This document shows, in pieces, positions 1 to 8,457 of a DNA stretch of 64,000 nucleotides; within the stretch, counting starts at the first letter, position 1; every line of letters begins with the position of its first letter. The position numbers were made by a program, and so were the translations under genes. Under the pieces are notes generated by a model. That model saw only the letters and a program-made list of their open reading frames with translations. It had not been told where the DNA came from and ran no database searches. This DNA comes from Tepidaquicella sp964564635 (lineage in GTDB: Bacteria > Bacteroidota > Ignavibacteria > Tepidaquicellales > Tepidaquicellaceae): assembly GCA_964564635.1 (NCBI GenBank), contig CAZMAR010000001.1, positions 558,001 through 622,000 of the forward strand. The letters are read 5' to 3'.

Positions 1-1
1 A

Positions 2-565
2 AGGAGAGATTTTAATTTTTATTTCTGCCCCTGGATAAATCCAAATGATAAAAAATTAATGAATTTTCTGTTAGATAATATAAATGAAATAAAATTTCTG
101 AAGATACATCCTTCACTAAACAAACTAAGAATTACTGATGATAAATTCAGACCATATATTGAATTTTCAATAAAATACAAAAAGCCAATAATAGTTCACT
201 GTGGAAGATGGGTGGAAGTAGCGGGCTATCAATTCCCATTAGAATTAGCTGAAAAAAATCCAGATCTGAAAATAATTCTTGCTCATTTAGGGGGAGATCA
301 ACCAAATCTATGTATTCCCTGTGCCAGACAGGTAAAAGAGAAATGCCTTGATAATGTATATCTTGGAACTGAATCCGTACGCGAATTTTATTTTGTTAAT
401 GAAGTAATAAAAATTGTCGGAGCGGATAAAGTTATATTTGGAAGTGATTACAATCTTGGCTTGCCAGAGATGTATATATCATTAATAAATTCATTAGACC
501 TGTCCGCTGAAGAGAGAGAAAAAATATTTTCGGGTAATATACAAAAATTGATTTATGAACAGTAA
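2..565 (+). CDS. Amidohydrolase-2 family (TIM-barrel) hydrolase, C-terminal part only
   Basis: The reading frame is open from the first base of the window, so the gene begins upstream and only about 187 residues are visible. An ATG at position 59 is probably internal. The visible part has the layout of the PF04909 metal-dependent hydrolase barrel: a strand ending in IVHCG, then IILAHLGGDQ, then the closing VIFGSDYN with the late aspartate expected as a metal or catalytic ligand, and the usual C-terminal GNIQKL helix. The substrate cannot be told. Its stop codon lies inside the following glycosyltransferase gene (11-nt overlap), which places it in the same transcript as surface-polysaccharide genes. 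It may act on a sugar or carboxylate precursor, but that is inference. Confidence 0.75.
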   Translation, partial: RRDFNFYFCPWINPNDKKLMNFLLDNINEIKFLKIHPSLNKLRITDDKFRPYIEFSIKYKKPIIVHCGRWVEVAGYQFPLELAEKNPDLKIILAHLGGDQPNLCIPCARQVKEKCLDNVYLGTESVREFYFVNEVIKIVGADKVIFGSDYNLGLPEMYISLINSLDLSAEEREKIFSGNIQKLIYEQ

Positions 566-1640
566 ATCCATTTTACATATAGCACCACAGAATTTTGCTG
601 GGATGCCAATTGATTTTGTCTATATGCACAGGAAGTTTGGTTTTAAGTCCAATTTAATTACAATTTATAAAGAAACAACAGATTACCCATCAGATATAAA
701 AATTGATTTGAATCTACCGAAAGGAAAACTTGCAAAATTATACAGAGATAAAAAATTTCTAAAAAAAAATCAAAACAACGATTCAAAACAGAACACAAAT
801 TTAAAATATTATAAATATAGATTAAGTGACAGGATATATTTTAAAATCAGAGATTGGTTCAATAATAGAAAAATTAAAGAATGTATAGAAAAACATTCAT
901 TATTGGATTACGATATTTATCACTTTGATGGTGGAATAGATTTATATAGGGATTTTCGTTTCGTAAAAGAATTGAAAAAGAATGGAAAAAAAATTATCGC
1001 TTGCTATTTTGGAAGTGATTTGAGAACAAGGGGTGTTTTTAAAGAAATGGAGGAACTAAGTGATTTAAATTTAACAGTAGAATTTGACCATACAAAGATA
1101 CATCCGAATATTAATTATATTTTCTTTCCTTATGATTGTGAAAATGCTAAGCCAAAAGAAAATTTCAATCCTATTCTGAAAATTATTCACTCCCCTACTA
1201 ATAGGTTATTTAAAGGCACTGAAAAAATTTTAAAAATAATAAATAAATTAAAAAAAGATTTCGAATTTGAATTCCTGTTAATTGAGAATATATCAAGAAA
1301 TAAACTTTTACATATAAAAAGAGAATGTGATCTTGCTATTGACCAGGTTGGTGGAATATTGGGAGGCTCTGGATATGGAAAAAATTCAATTGAAAATTTT
1401 TCTATCGGGCTACCAACCATAACAGAATTCACAAAAGATTACGAAGAATTTTTACCTGAAAACCCATTCATAGTAGCAAATGAAGAAACTCTCTATGATG
1501 TTATTGCAAACATAATTAAAAATCCTGAAATATTATTTGAGTATTCAAGAAGAAGTGTTAATTGGCTTAAAAAATACCATTCATACGAGGCTGTTAATAA
1601 TAATTTGATGAAACTATATCATAAGTTCAACATATTATAG
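555..1640 (+). CDS. Glycosyltransferase, GT-B fold (family 1/4-like)
   Basis: A 361-residue protein. The C-terminal half shows the GT-B nucleotide-sugar side: a small glycine-rich turn (GGILGGSGYGKNSIE, about residues 262-276), then IGLPTITEF and a helix of the type that follows the E-x7-E region in family 4 enzymes. The N-terminal half starts with a short strand, SILHIAPQNFAG, typical of the acceptor domain. There is no signal peptide, so it should work on the cytoplasmic side of the membrane. The start overlaps the upstream hydrolase by 11 nt, and a Wzx-like flippase follows 2 nt after the stop, so a role in exopolysaccharide or O-antigen assembly is likely. Donor and acceptor cannot be read from the sequence. 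Confidence 0.75.
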   Translation: MNSKSILHIAPQNFAGMPIDFVYMHRKFGFKSNLITIYKETTDYPSDIKIDLNLPKGKLAKLYRDKKFLKKNQNNDSKQNTNLKYYKYRLSDRIYFKIRDWFNNRKIKECIEKHSLLDYDIYHFDGGIDLYRDFRFVKELKKNGKKIIACYFGSDLRTRGVFKEMEELSDLNLTVEFDHTKIHPNINYIFFPYDCENAKPKENFNPILKIIHSPTNRLFKGTEKILKIINKLKKDFEFEFLLIENISRNKLLHIKRECDLAIDQVGGILGGSGYGKNSIENFSIGLPTITEFTKDYEEFLPENPFIVANEETLYDVIANIIKNPEILFEYSRRSVNWLKKYHSYEAVNNNLMKLYHKFNIL

Positions 1641-1642
1641 TT

Positions 1643-3121
1643 ATGGATGAAAAAAAATCTCATATTAAAGAATTATTCTCTCAAACTGTAATTTATGGAT
1701 TTGGACTTTTTATTAACAGATTTATTTCTCTGCTCCTCATTCCTTTATATACATACTACTTTTTACCAGAGGAACTTGGTATTTTCAATGTAATAAATTC
1801 GATATGGCTAGTAATTGGAATTTTGTTTGTATATGGTATGGATACTTCCTTTATCAAATTTTTTGCAACTGATAAAACCATAGAAGAAAAAAGAACAACT
1901 TATTCTACAACTTTAATACTTCTTGCAATTACATCGGTGATATTTTCACTGATAATATTTAATTACTCTTCCGATATTTCAAAATTATTAAAATTAGATA
2001 CATATAATAATTCAGAGTTCCTGCTCAAATTGATGTGTCTCGTTTTGCTTGTCGATACTATATATAGATTTCCATTATTGCTTTTAAGAGCAGAGCTTCA
2101 GGCAAAAAAGTATTTCGTTGCAAATATAATTTCTGTCATTGTTAACATTTCTTTAAACTTTATCTTAATTATTTATTTTAAACTTGGAATTGAAGCAATT
2201 TTTTATAGCTACATCATTTCCTGTATTATAACATTAATAGTTACACTATTCTTAACAAGAAAATACTTAGTATTAGCATTCTCTTTTGAAAAAGCAAAGA
2301 AGCTTGTAACATTTGGGAATAAATTTATCTATATAGGACTTTTTATTCTCTTCATTGATGTTTCTGACAGATTCTTCATTAAATATTTTCTGAATGATTC
2401 AGAAGTTGGGATTTATAGTGCAAATTACAAATTAGCCGGAGGGATGTCGCTAATCATATCAGCATTTAGATTTGCATGGACACCATATTTCCTGAATTTA
2501 ACTGAACACCCTGACAACAAGAAAATAATATCAAAAGTTTTTACATATTACGTATTTGCAGGGCTCGCACTTTTATTCTTATTTATTTTATTTATACCTG
2601 CAGTTGTAAAATTTAAAATAGGAAATTTTTCTATATTGAATGAAAACTATTGGGAAGGATTAAAAATATTACCCTTTATTCTATCAGCTTACTTTTTCTC
2701 CGGGATATTCTCTAACTTATACGCCGCTCCTTTTTTCTCAGAAAAAACATATATTATTCTTATAGTAACATTTTCGGGGTTTATTATAAATCTTATTTCG
2801 AATATATTTCTTATTCAAAAATTTGGTATAACAGGAGCAGCAGTATCAACATTAATCGCTTATTTTTTTATGTCTGTTCTTTTATATATACTTTCTCAGA
2901 AAGTATATAAAATCAGTTATCAATGGAATAAAATACTTGTAATCTCAATTAACTTTATACTGGGATTTATTATTTCAGAGGTTTTTAGATATTATATTTT
3001 CCCTTCTAATCAATTATTAACAATAATAATTGACATTATAATATTCCTGATTGTAATAGGAATTTTATCATACTTCAAAGTAATTGAAATATCAAACTTA
3101 AAAGAAATATTCAAACTTTAA
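1643..3121 (+). CDS. Polysaccharide flippase, Wzx/MATE-like (MOP superfamily)
   Basis: A 492-residue polytopic membrane protein with roughly 12-14 hydrophobic segments spread evenly over its length, as in PST/Wzx lipid-linked oligosaccharide flippases. The N-terminus (FSQTVIYGFGLFINRFISLL, then a short loop and YTYYFLPEELGIFNV) is the characteristic first helix pair of this family, and FGITGAAVSTLIAYFF near residue 395 is its recurring late motif. It probably moves an undecaprenyl-linked glycan across the inner membrane. It starts 2 nt after the glycosyltransferase and closes the visible polysaccharide operon. The identity of the glycan is unknown. Confidence 0.85.
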   Translation: MDEKKSHIKELFSQTVIYGFGLFINRFISLLLIPLYTYYFLPEELGIFNVINSIWLVIGILFVYGMDTSFIKFFATDKTIEEKRTTYSTTLILLAITSVIFSLIIFNYSSDISKLLKLDTYNNSEFLLKLMCLVLLVDTIYRFPLLLLRAELQAKKYFVANIISVIVNISLNFILIIYFKLGIEAIFYSYIISCIITLIVTLFLTRKYLVLAFSFEKAKKLVTFGNKFIYIGLFILFIDVSDRFFIKYFLNDSEVGIYSANYKLAGGMSLIISAFRFAWTPYFLNLTEHPDNKKIISKVFTYYVFAGLALLFLFILFIPAVVKFKIGNFSILNENYWEGLKILPFILSAYFFSGIFSNLYAAPFFSEKTYIILIVTFSGFIINLISNIFLIQKFGITGAAVSTLIAYFFMSVLLYILSQKVYKISYQWNKILVISINFILGFIISEVFRYYIFPSNQLLTIIIDIIIFLIVIGILSYFKVIEISNLKEIFKL

Positions 3122-3186
3122 AATTAATTATTGTTATTTAAAGACTTAACTATTATTTTTAAAGTATTACTTAAATATTTTTTCTC

Positions 3187-3215
3187 TTGACATTGATTTT
3201 TATAGTAGTTATATT
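3187..3215 (+). promoter_or_regulatory. Sigma-70-type promoter for the gene at 3237
   Basis: TTGACA (3187-3192), 17 bp, then TATATT (3210-3215) followed by TG, 22 bp ahead of the ATG. The same TTGAxx/17 bp/TATATT layout recurs upstream of rplU and of the giant gene, which supports it as a real promoter type in this genome. Confidence 0.6.
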
Positions 3216-3236
3216 TGTCTAACAATTAACTCGGTT

Positions 3237-3728
3237 ATGAGGAGATTAAGGTTTCTTTTAATATCAATCATAATCATTTTATGTTTTAGTTCAACTGTAT
3301 GGAGTCAAGCATCAAGTTTTTCTGATAAATACACAATGGAAGTTGAAGTTTTTATGGGATTACTTGATGGAATTTTTACAGATGATATGATTGATGAAAT
3401 AACATATTTCCTACCGGAACAACTTACTATAATTAATTTTAATGTCGGAGATTTTTCAGGGGATGGGTTACTGGACATTGCTATTTCTTATAGCGATAAC
3501 ACCTGCAAAAAAAATAAATACAATGTTATTTTACTTATTAATGATTATGATTCTTTTATTAGAGCAGGGTTATTCCAGTATGAATGGCATTATACACCTT
3601 TTGATATTTCCTTTACGATTAAAGATAATACCTGTTATATTACTCATATTGAGAGCGGGAAATGGGTATTTTCAGGCTTTACCTATAGAAATAATGAACT
3701 AGTAAATACCATAGAGCAATATTATTAA
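3237..3728 (+). CDS. Small secreted protein of unknown function with an FG-GAP/VCBS-like calcium loop
   Basis: A 163-residue protein with a clear signal peptide (basic MRRLRF start, hydrophobic core, cleavage likely after VWSQ). The mature part contains FNVGDFSGDGLLDIAISY (about residues 67-84), which matches the D-x-[DSN]-x-DG-x-x-D loop of FG-GAP/VCBS repeats, but only one copy is present. The rest is predicted beta strands with two cysteines. No family is recognised with confidence. It is transcribed on its own from the promoter just upstream. An AT-rich inverted repeat (3733-3741 with 3751-3759) follows the stop but lacks a T-tract. Confidence 0.7.
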   Translation: MRRLRFLLISIIIILCFSSTVWSQASSFSDKYTMEVEVFMGLLDGIFTDDMIDEITYFLPEQLTIINFNVGDFSGDGLLDIAISYSDNTCKKNKYNVILLINDYDSFIRAGLFQYEWHYTPFDISFTIKDNTCYITHIESGKWVFSGFTYRNNELVNTIEQYY

Positions 3729-3888
3729 TAAGAATTAATTATCTCCGCTATAATTAATTAAAGGGGTATCCTCCCAAGCAGAAATCATTTGCACATTTTT
3801 TGAAAAATTTTTCATTTATTTTGATAACTCAATAGAAATAAGTGACAAATATTTCACAATAATTGAAAATTTTTTACAAAATTGACTT

Positions 3889-3904
3889 TGGCACAGCGTT
3901 TGCA
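3889..3904 (+). promoter_or_regulatory. Sigma-54 (RpoN) -24/-12 promoter-like element upstream of hsp20
   Basis: TGGCACA (3889-3895), 4 bp, TTGCA (3900-3904). The GG and GC doublets are 12 bp apart, so every core position of the consensus TGGCAC-N5-TTGCW is met. It lies 49 bp ahead of the hsp20 ATG, with room for a leader carrying a strong AAGGAGG site. A weaker sigma-70 reading overlaps it (TTGACT at 3883-3888, 17 bp, GATAAA at 3906-3911, only four of six -10 bases), so the assignment is likely but not certain. No enhancer-binding site was identified upstream. Confidence 0.6.
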
Positions 3905-3953
3905 GATAAATAGGTGAAATAAAAAAACTAAAAAAGGAAGGAGGTAATAAAAT

Positions 3954-4400
3954 ATGAAAAACTTGATGAAATTCAGAAAAGATGATGACCTCTTCAACAT
4001 TGGTGATACTTTCCGTTCGATTTTTGAACATCCATTTTTCTCTTTCAGAAACGAACTTTTCAATGTATCAAATTATTCTCCAAGAACTCGTATAACTGAA
4101 GATAGAGACAATTTCTATATTTATATGGAAATGCCTGGTATCTCAAAGGATGATGTTAAGATTACTTTAGAAAATGATACACTAACTGTATCCGGTGTGA
4201 AGAAGCAGCAACAAAAATCTGAAGATGCTAATTTAATAATGAATGAAATTTTCTATGGTGAGTTTTGCAGAAGCTTTAATGTGTCAAAGGATGTGAAGAC
4301 CGATGCTATTGAAGCTGATTTCAAAGATGGAGTTTTAACAATTACATTACCAAAGGTTGAAGAGGCAAAACCTGTTGTTAAAGAAATCAAGGTTAAATAA
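3954..4400 (+). CDS. hsp20: Hsp20/alpha-crystallin small heat-shock protein
   Basis: A 148-residue ATP-independent holdase chaperone of the cytoplasm. The alpha-crystallin domain covers roughly residues 45-138, with FYIYMEMPGISKDDVKI, the LTVSG strand and the consensus GVLTITLPK near the end, and the usual phenylalanine-rich N-terminal arm ahead of it. The ATG is set by a strong AAGGAGG (3938-3944) at 9-nt spacing. Upstream is a sigma-54-like promoter. dnaK follows 87 nt downstream with a strong hairpin in the gap, so both chaperones probably share a transcript. No CIRCE inverted repeat was found in the leader. Confidence 0.93.
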   Translation: MKNLMKFRKDDDLFNIGDTFRSIFEHPFFSFRNELFNVSNYSPRTRITEDRDNFYIYMEMPGISKDDVKITLENDTLTVSGVKKQQQKSEDANLIMNEIFYGEFCRSFNVSKDVKTDAIEADFKDGVLTITLPKVEEAKPVVKEIKVK

Positions 4401-4427
4401 TATTAAACTAACAAAGAAAAATTTAAG

Positions 4428-4456
4428 CCCTGACCGATATTTAATATCGGTTGGGG
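4428..4456 (+). promoter_or_regulatory. Hairpin in the hsp20-dnaK gap
   Basis: A 13-bp stem (CCCTGACCGATAT with ATATCGGTTGGGG, two G-T wobbles) closes on a TTA loop. No T-tract follows, so it is not a normal intrinsic terminator. It lies 31 nt before the dnaK start. It could stabilise or process the upstream hsp20 message or tune dnaK expression; that is inference. Confidence 0.55.
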
Positions 4457-4487
4457 TTAACTATAACTAAAAGAAAGGAAAAAAATT

Positions 4488-6425
4488 ATGGGAAAAATTA
4501 TAGGTATTGACTTAGGCACCACAAATTCTTGTGTTGCAGTAATGGAAGGGAATGAACCAGTTGTAATACCAAACTCTGAAGGTTCAAGAACAACACCTTC
4601 AGTAGTTGCATTTACCAAAACAGGAGAAAGAATTGTTGGTGAGCCCGCAAAAAGGCAGGCGGTAACAAATCCAGAGAATACTATATTCTCTATAAAAAGA
4701 TTTATGGGTAGGAGATACGATGAGGTATTAGAAGAGATAAAGGAAGTACCATACAAGGTAATTCGAGGAGAAAATGATGTTGCAAGAGTTGAAATTACAG
4801 ATAAAAGTACAAATCAGAAGCGGGTCTATTCCCCACCTGAAATATCCGCAATGATTTTGCAGAAGATGAAAAAGACTGCGGAAGATTATCTTGGACAACC
4901 GGTAACAGAGGCTGTTATAACAGTTCCTGCGTATTTCAATGATTCTCAAAGGCAGGCAACAAAAGATGCCGGTCGTATTGCGGGTCTTGATGTTAAAAGA
5001 ATAATAAATGAACCGACTGCTGCTGCTCTTGCATACGGACTTGATAAGAAGAAAAAGAATCACAAAGTTGCTGTATATGACTTAGGAGGTGGCACTTTTG
5101 ATATTTCAATACTTGAACTTGGAGATGGTGTTTTTGAAGTAAAAGCAACAAATGGTGATGGACATCTTGGTGGAGATGATTTTGACCAGAGACTTATTGA
5201 TTATCTTGCTGATGAGTTTCAGAAAAAGGAAGGAATTGATTTGAGAAAGGACCCGATGGCATTGCAGCGTTTAAAAGAAGCAGCAGAAAATGCAAAAAAG
5301 GCTCTTTCTTCAAGTCAGCAAACAGAAGTAAATTTACCATATATTACAGCAACTGCAGACGGACCAAAATTTTTACTTGAAACTATAACAAGAGCAAAAT
5401 TTGAATCTTTAATTGCTGATTTGGTTGAGAGAACAGTAGGACCCTGCGAAAAATGTATAAAGGATTCTGGTTTTTCCAAAGAAGAGATTGATGAGGTTAT
5501 TCTTGTTGGTGGTTCTACAAGAATTCCGCTGGTTCAAGAAACGGTTAAGAAAATCTTTGGAAAAGAACCTCATAAAGGTGTGAATCCTGATGAAGTTGTT
5601 GCTATTGGGGCTGCAATTCAAGGTGGAGTGCTTGCCGGTGATGTATCTGATGTGTTATTACTTGATGTCACTCCTCTTTCTCTTGGGATTGAAACTTTAG
5701 GCGGTGTAATGACGAAACTTATAGAAGCGAACACAACAATTCCTACAAGAAAGTCACAAATATTTTCAACTGCAAGTGATAATCAACCCTCAGTAGAGAT
5801 ACATGTATTGCAAGGTGAAAGACCTATGGCTATAGATAACAGAACACTTGGTAGATTTCATTTAGATGGAATACCACCTGCACCAAGAGGAGTACCACAA
5901 ATAGAGGTAACTTTTGATATTGATGCAAATGGTATTTTGCATGTAACTGCAAAAGACCTTGGCACCGGTAAACAACAGGATATAAGAATAACTCACTCCT
6001 CAGGATTAACCGAGCAGGAAATTGAACGAATGAAACGAGATGCAAAGGAACACGAAGAAGAAGACAGAAAAAAGAAAGAATTGATTGATATGAAGAATCA
6101 GGCTGATGCTATGATATTCCAGGGAGAAAAGCAGTTAAAAGAATTTGAAAATAAACTCAATCAACAGACAAGGTCAAAGATACAAAGTGCTATTGACAGG
6201 CTTAAAGAAGTAATAAAACATGATAATATAAATGAATTAAAATCTGCAATAGATGAATATAATGCTGCCTGGAATGAGGCTTCATCACAAATGTATTCAA
6301 GTGCCAAAACACACACTCAAGAATCTGAAACAGGTCCGAAAGCTGGTCAGGAACAAACCGGTGGTGGAAAAGATGACGGTAAAGTTGAAAATGCAGATTT
6401 TGAAGTAATGGACGACAAGAAATAA
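4488..6425 (+). CDS. dnaK: Chaperone DnaK (Hsp70)
   Basis: A 645-residue Hsp70 of normal length. It begins with the phosphate-1 motif IGIDLGTTNSCVAV and carries VYDLGGGTFDISIL (about 195-208) and VILVGGSTRIPLVQ (about 338-351) of the actin-like ATPase. The substrate-binding domain, with DVTPLSLGIETLGG and the beta-sandwich, runs from about residue 390, followed by a helical lid and a glycine/glutamine-rich tail ending NADFEVMDDKK. It folds client proteins with DnaJ and GrpE, neither of which is in this window. The ATG has an AAAGGA site at 8-nt spacing. A bidirectional terminator follows the stop. Confidence 0.98.
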   Translation: MGKIIGIDLGTTNSCVAVMEGNEPVVIPNSEGSRTTPSVVAFTKTGERIVGEPAKRQAVTNPENTIFSIKRFMGRRYDEVLEEIKEVPYKVIRGENDVARVEITDKSTNQKRVYSPPEISAMILQKMKKTAEDYLGQPVTEAVITVPAYFNDSQRQATKDAGRIAGLDVKRIINEPTAAALAYGLDKKKKNHKVAVYDLGGGTFDISILELGDGVFEVKATNGDGHLGGDDFDQRLIDYLADEFQKKEGIDLRKDPMALQRLKEAAENAKKALSSSQQTEVNLPYITATADGPKFLLETITRAKFESLIADLVERTVGPCEKCIKDSGFSKEEIDEVILVGGSTRIPLVQETVKKIFGKEPHKGVNPDEVVAIGAAIQGGVLAGDVSDVLLLDVTPLSLGIETLGGVMTKLIEANTTIPTRKSQIFSTASDNQPSVEIHVLQGERPMAIDNRTLGRFHLDGIPPAPRGVPQIEVTFDIDANGILHVTAKDLGTGKQQDIRITHSSGLTEQEIERMKRDAKEHEEEDRKKKELIDMKNQADAMIFQGEKQLKEFENKLNQQTRSKIQSAIDRLKEVIKHDNINELKSAIDEYNAAWNEASSQMYSSAKTHTQESETGPKAGQEQTGGGKDDGKVENADFEVMDDKK

Positions 6426-6444
6426 TTTTAAGCAAAAAAATAAT

Positions 6445-6478
6445 AAACCCTCTTGTAGTAATATAAGAGGGTTTTTTT
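6445..6478. terminator. Bidirectional intrinsic terminator between dnaK and ruvA
   Basis: AAACCCTCTT (6445-6454) pairs with AAGAGGGTTT (6465-6474). A run of T follows on the plus strand and an AT-rich run of T follows on the minus strand, so it can end both converging transcripts. Confidence 0.85.
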
Positions 6479-6503
6479 ATTTATTGGTTTTGTTTTTTTA
6501 TTT

Positions 6504-7127
6504 CTATATAGAAGCCACTTCAAGAGCTTTTTTGATTAAATCCCCTGTATTATATTTTTCATCACCAAACATTTTTATTGCCTCTCTAATTAGTTTTTCT
6601 GCTTCTGTTCTTATATAACCAAGGTTCATCAAAGCTGTAAGTGCTTCAAGTCTACATTGCTCTCTCTCGGATAAATCCTTTGGAGAAAGCGAAGGTATAG
6701 ATTCAAGGAACTCTAAAGAAGATAGTTTTACGATTTTATCTTTTAGTGAAGTGGAAATTATTTCCATTTTTTTAATTCCCAGGCCAGGGATTTTCACAGA
6801 TGATAATGATTGCTTGCCAGTTATTAATCTGATAATTTCCTCAAATCCAATGTGAGATAAAATGTTGTGAGCGGTTTTTGTACTAATACCGCTTACACTA
6901 ATTAGCAGTTTAAAAATTTCCCTCTCCTTTTCATCAAAAAAACCATATAGAGCAACAGAATTTTCCTTCACATCCATATAGGTATATATACTTACTTCAT
7001 CAGTTGAGTCTTTAATCAATTCATAAAGTTTCTTTGTTATGTATATATGGTAACCTATATTTCCTGCTTCAATAATAATATCTCTGATATTGTTTTTTAC
7101 AATTTTGCCTTTAATAAAAGAAATCAT
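6504..7127 (-). CDS. ruvA: Holliday junction branch migration protein RuvA
   Basis: A 207-residue protein, the usual RuvA length. Domain I (OB fold) starts MISFIKGKIVKNN. Domain II has the two helix-hairpin-helix motifs, visible as LISVSGISTKTAHNIL and SSVKIPGLGIKKMEII. Domain III is the C-terminal three-helix UBA-like part that contacts RuvB (LTALMNLGYIRTEAEKLI). It binds four-way DNA junctions and loads the RuvB motor; ruvB is not in this window. Its ATG overlaps the ruvC stop (ATGA), so the two are translationally coupled. Confidence 0.96.
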   Translation of the reverse strand: MISFIKGKIVKNNIRDIIIEAGNIGYHIYITKKLYELIKDSTDEVSIYTYMDVKENSVALYGFFDEKEREIFKLLISVSGISTKTAHNILSHIGFEEIIRLITGKQSLSSVKIPGLGIKKMEIISTSLKDKIVKLSSLEFLESIPSLSPKDLSEREQCRLEALTALMNLGYIRTEAEKLIREAIKMFGDEKYNTGDLIKKALEVASI

Positions 7128-7696
7128 ATTTGGTATTTATAAATTTTTTTGGGGTTTTCTTTCAGGTACTCTGCCCATGCTTTTCCTGAACTCTTATAAA
7201 TCCTCCTTTTAGATGTACCATAATTCATTGCAATTAAATGATAATAATGGCAAAGTGCAACCGCAATAGCATCAAAGGAATCAAGAAACTTTGGTTCTTC
7301 TTTTAAAGTAAAAATATTTTTTATAAAGCACTTTACAAGTTGCTTTGTCGCTGCGCCGTTACCCGTAACACTTTTTTTCACTTCGCGAGGAGAGTATTCA
7401 AAAATCTTTACCCCTGAGTTTAATGCTGCTACGATTGCAGCACCGCTTGCCTGTCCGAGTTTTAATGTTGATTGAATATTTTTACCATAAAAAGCTGTTT
7501 CTATTGCTAAATGTTCAGGTTTGTATTTTTTTATTTTTGATTTACAGGAATCGTAAATTTGTTTAAGTCTTTCTGTTTGAGGGGATTTTTTGTTAAGCAA
7601 AATAACATCATATTCAAGAATTTCAGCTTTATTACTTACATTAAGTAATGCAGTACCTGTAATAACAGAACCGGGGTCAATCCCTAAAATAATCAT
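7124..7696 (-). CDS. ruvC: Crossover junction endodeoxyribonuclease RuvC
   Basis: A 190-residue Holliday junction resolvase with an RNase H fold. The metal-binding acids are all present: D7 in GIDPGS, E66 in AIETAFY, and D139 and D142 in LDSFDAIAVALCH. The C-terminus is about 20 residues longer than the E. coli enzyme. It lies in a run with yebC upstream (13-nt gap) and ruvA downstream (4-nt overlap), the classic yebC-ruvC-ruvA order. Confidence 0.96.
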   Translation of the reverse strand: MIILGIDPGSVITGTALLNVSNKAEILEYDVILLNKKSPQTERLKQIYDSCKSKIKKYKPEHLAIETAFYGKNIQSTLKLGQASGAAIVAALNSGVKIFEYSPREVKKSVTGNGAATKQLVKCFIKNIFTLKEEPKFLDSFDAIAVALCHYYHLIAMNYGTSKRRIYKSSGKAWAEYLKENPKKIYKYQI

Positions 7697-7709
7697 TAAA
7701 ATTTATTCT

Positions 7710-8429
7710 TTAGAATTCAACATTAGTATAAACATTCTGCACATCATCATGGTCTTCAAGAACCTCAATAAATTTCATCACCTCAGCTGTGCTCTTCTCG
7801 TCAAGTTTCAGAGGATTTTTTGCAACATATTGTAAACTTGCATTTTCTATTTTATAATTATTGGTTTCTACCGCTTTTCTAACCTTTTCAAAATTTTCTA
7901 CAGAAGTAATTATTTCAAAAAATTCATTTTCATCTTTTAAATCTTCAGCACCAGCATCAAGAATAATTTCCATAATTTCATCTTCAGAGTGATTATTTTT
8001 ATAAACGAGAATAACACCTTTCCTCTCAAACATCCAGTTAACCGAACCGGTTTCACCAAGATTACCATGATGTTTTGATATTAAATGCCTCAACTCTGCA
8101 ACAGTCCGATTTCTGTTATCAGTAACACACTCAATAATAACAGCAGCGCCATGAGGAGCATACGCTTCATAATTAATTTCTTCATACCTAACCCCTTCAA
8201 GCTCACCAGTACCCTTTTTAATAGCGCGAATAATATTCTCCTGGGGCATATTATTTGACTTCGCATTCATAATAGCCAGCCTCAATCTTGGATTCCCCTC
8301 AGGGTCTCCACCGCCATCTCTTGCAGCAATGGTTATTTCTTTAATCAATTTAGTGAAAATCTTTCCTCTGGCTGCATCATTTGCGGCTTTTTTCCTTTTA
8401 ATTGTTGCCCATTTTGAATGTCCAGACAT
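7710..8429 (-). CDS. yebC: YebC/PmpR-family protein (TACO1-like)
   Basis: A 239-residue member of the YebC family. The start MSGHSKWATIKRKKAANDA is nearly invariant in the family, and RDGGGDPEGNPRLRLAI and EAYAPHGAAVIIE are further family signatures. Members have been described as transcription regulators and, more recently, as factors that help ribosomes through difficult sequences. Which applies here is open. It sits between recJ and ruvC in a repair operon and has no visible Shine-Dalgarno sequence. Confidence 0.95.
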   Translation of the reverse strand: MSGHSKWATIKRKKAANDAARGKIFTKLIKEITIAARDGGGDPEGNPRLRLAIMNAKSNNMPQENIIRAIKKGTGELEGVRYEEINYEAYAPHGAAVIIECVTDNRNRTVAELRHLISKHHGNLGETGSVNWMFERKGVILVYKNNHSEDEIMEIILDAGAEDLKDENEFFEIITSVENFEKVRKAVETNNYKIENASLQYVAKNPLKLDEKSTAEVMKFIEVLEDHDDVQNVYTNVEF

Positions 8430-8457
8430 ATGAAATAAAATTAAATTTTTATAAAAA

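Noticed and set aside
4457..6435. Minus-strand frames opposite dnaK (4457-4756, 4728-5063, 5409-5621, 5830-6045, 6202-6435)
   Set aside because: dnaK covers the region on the other strand with all expected motifs; long antisense frames are common opposite dnaK genes and are not evidence of coding.
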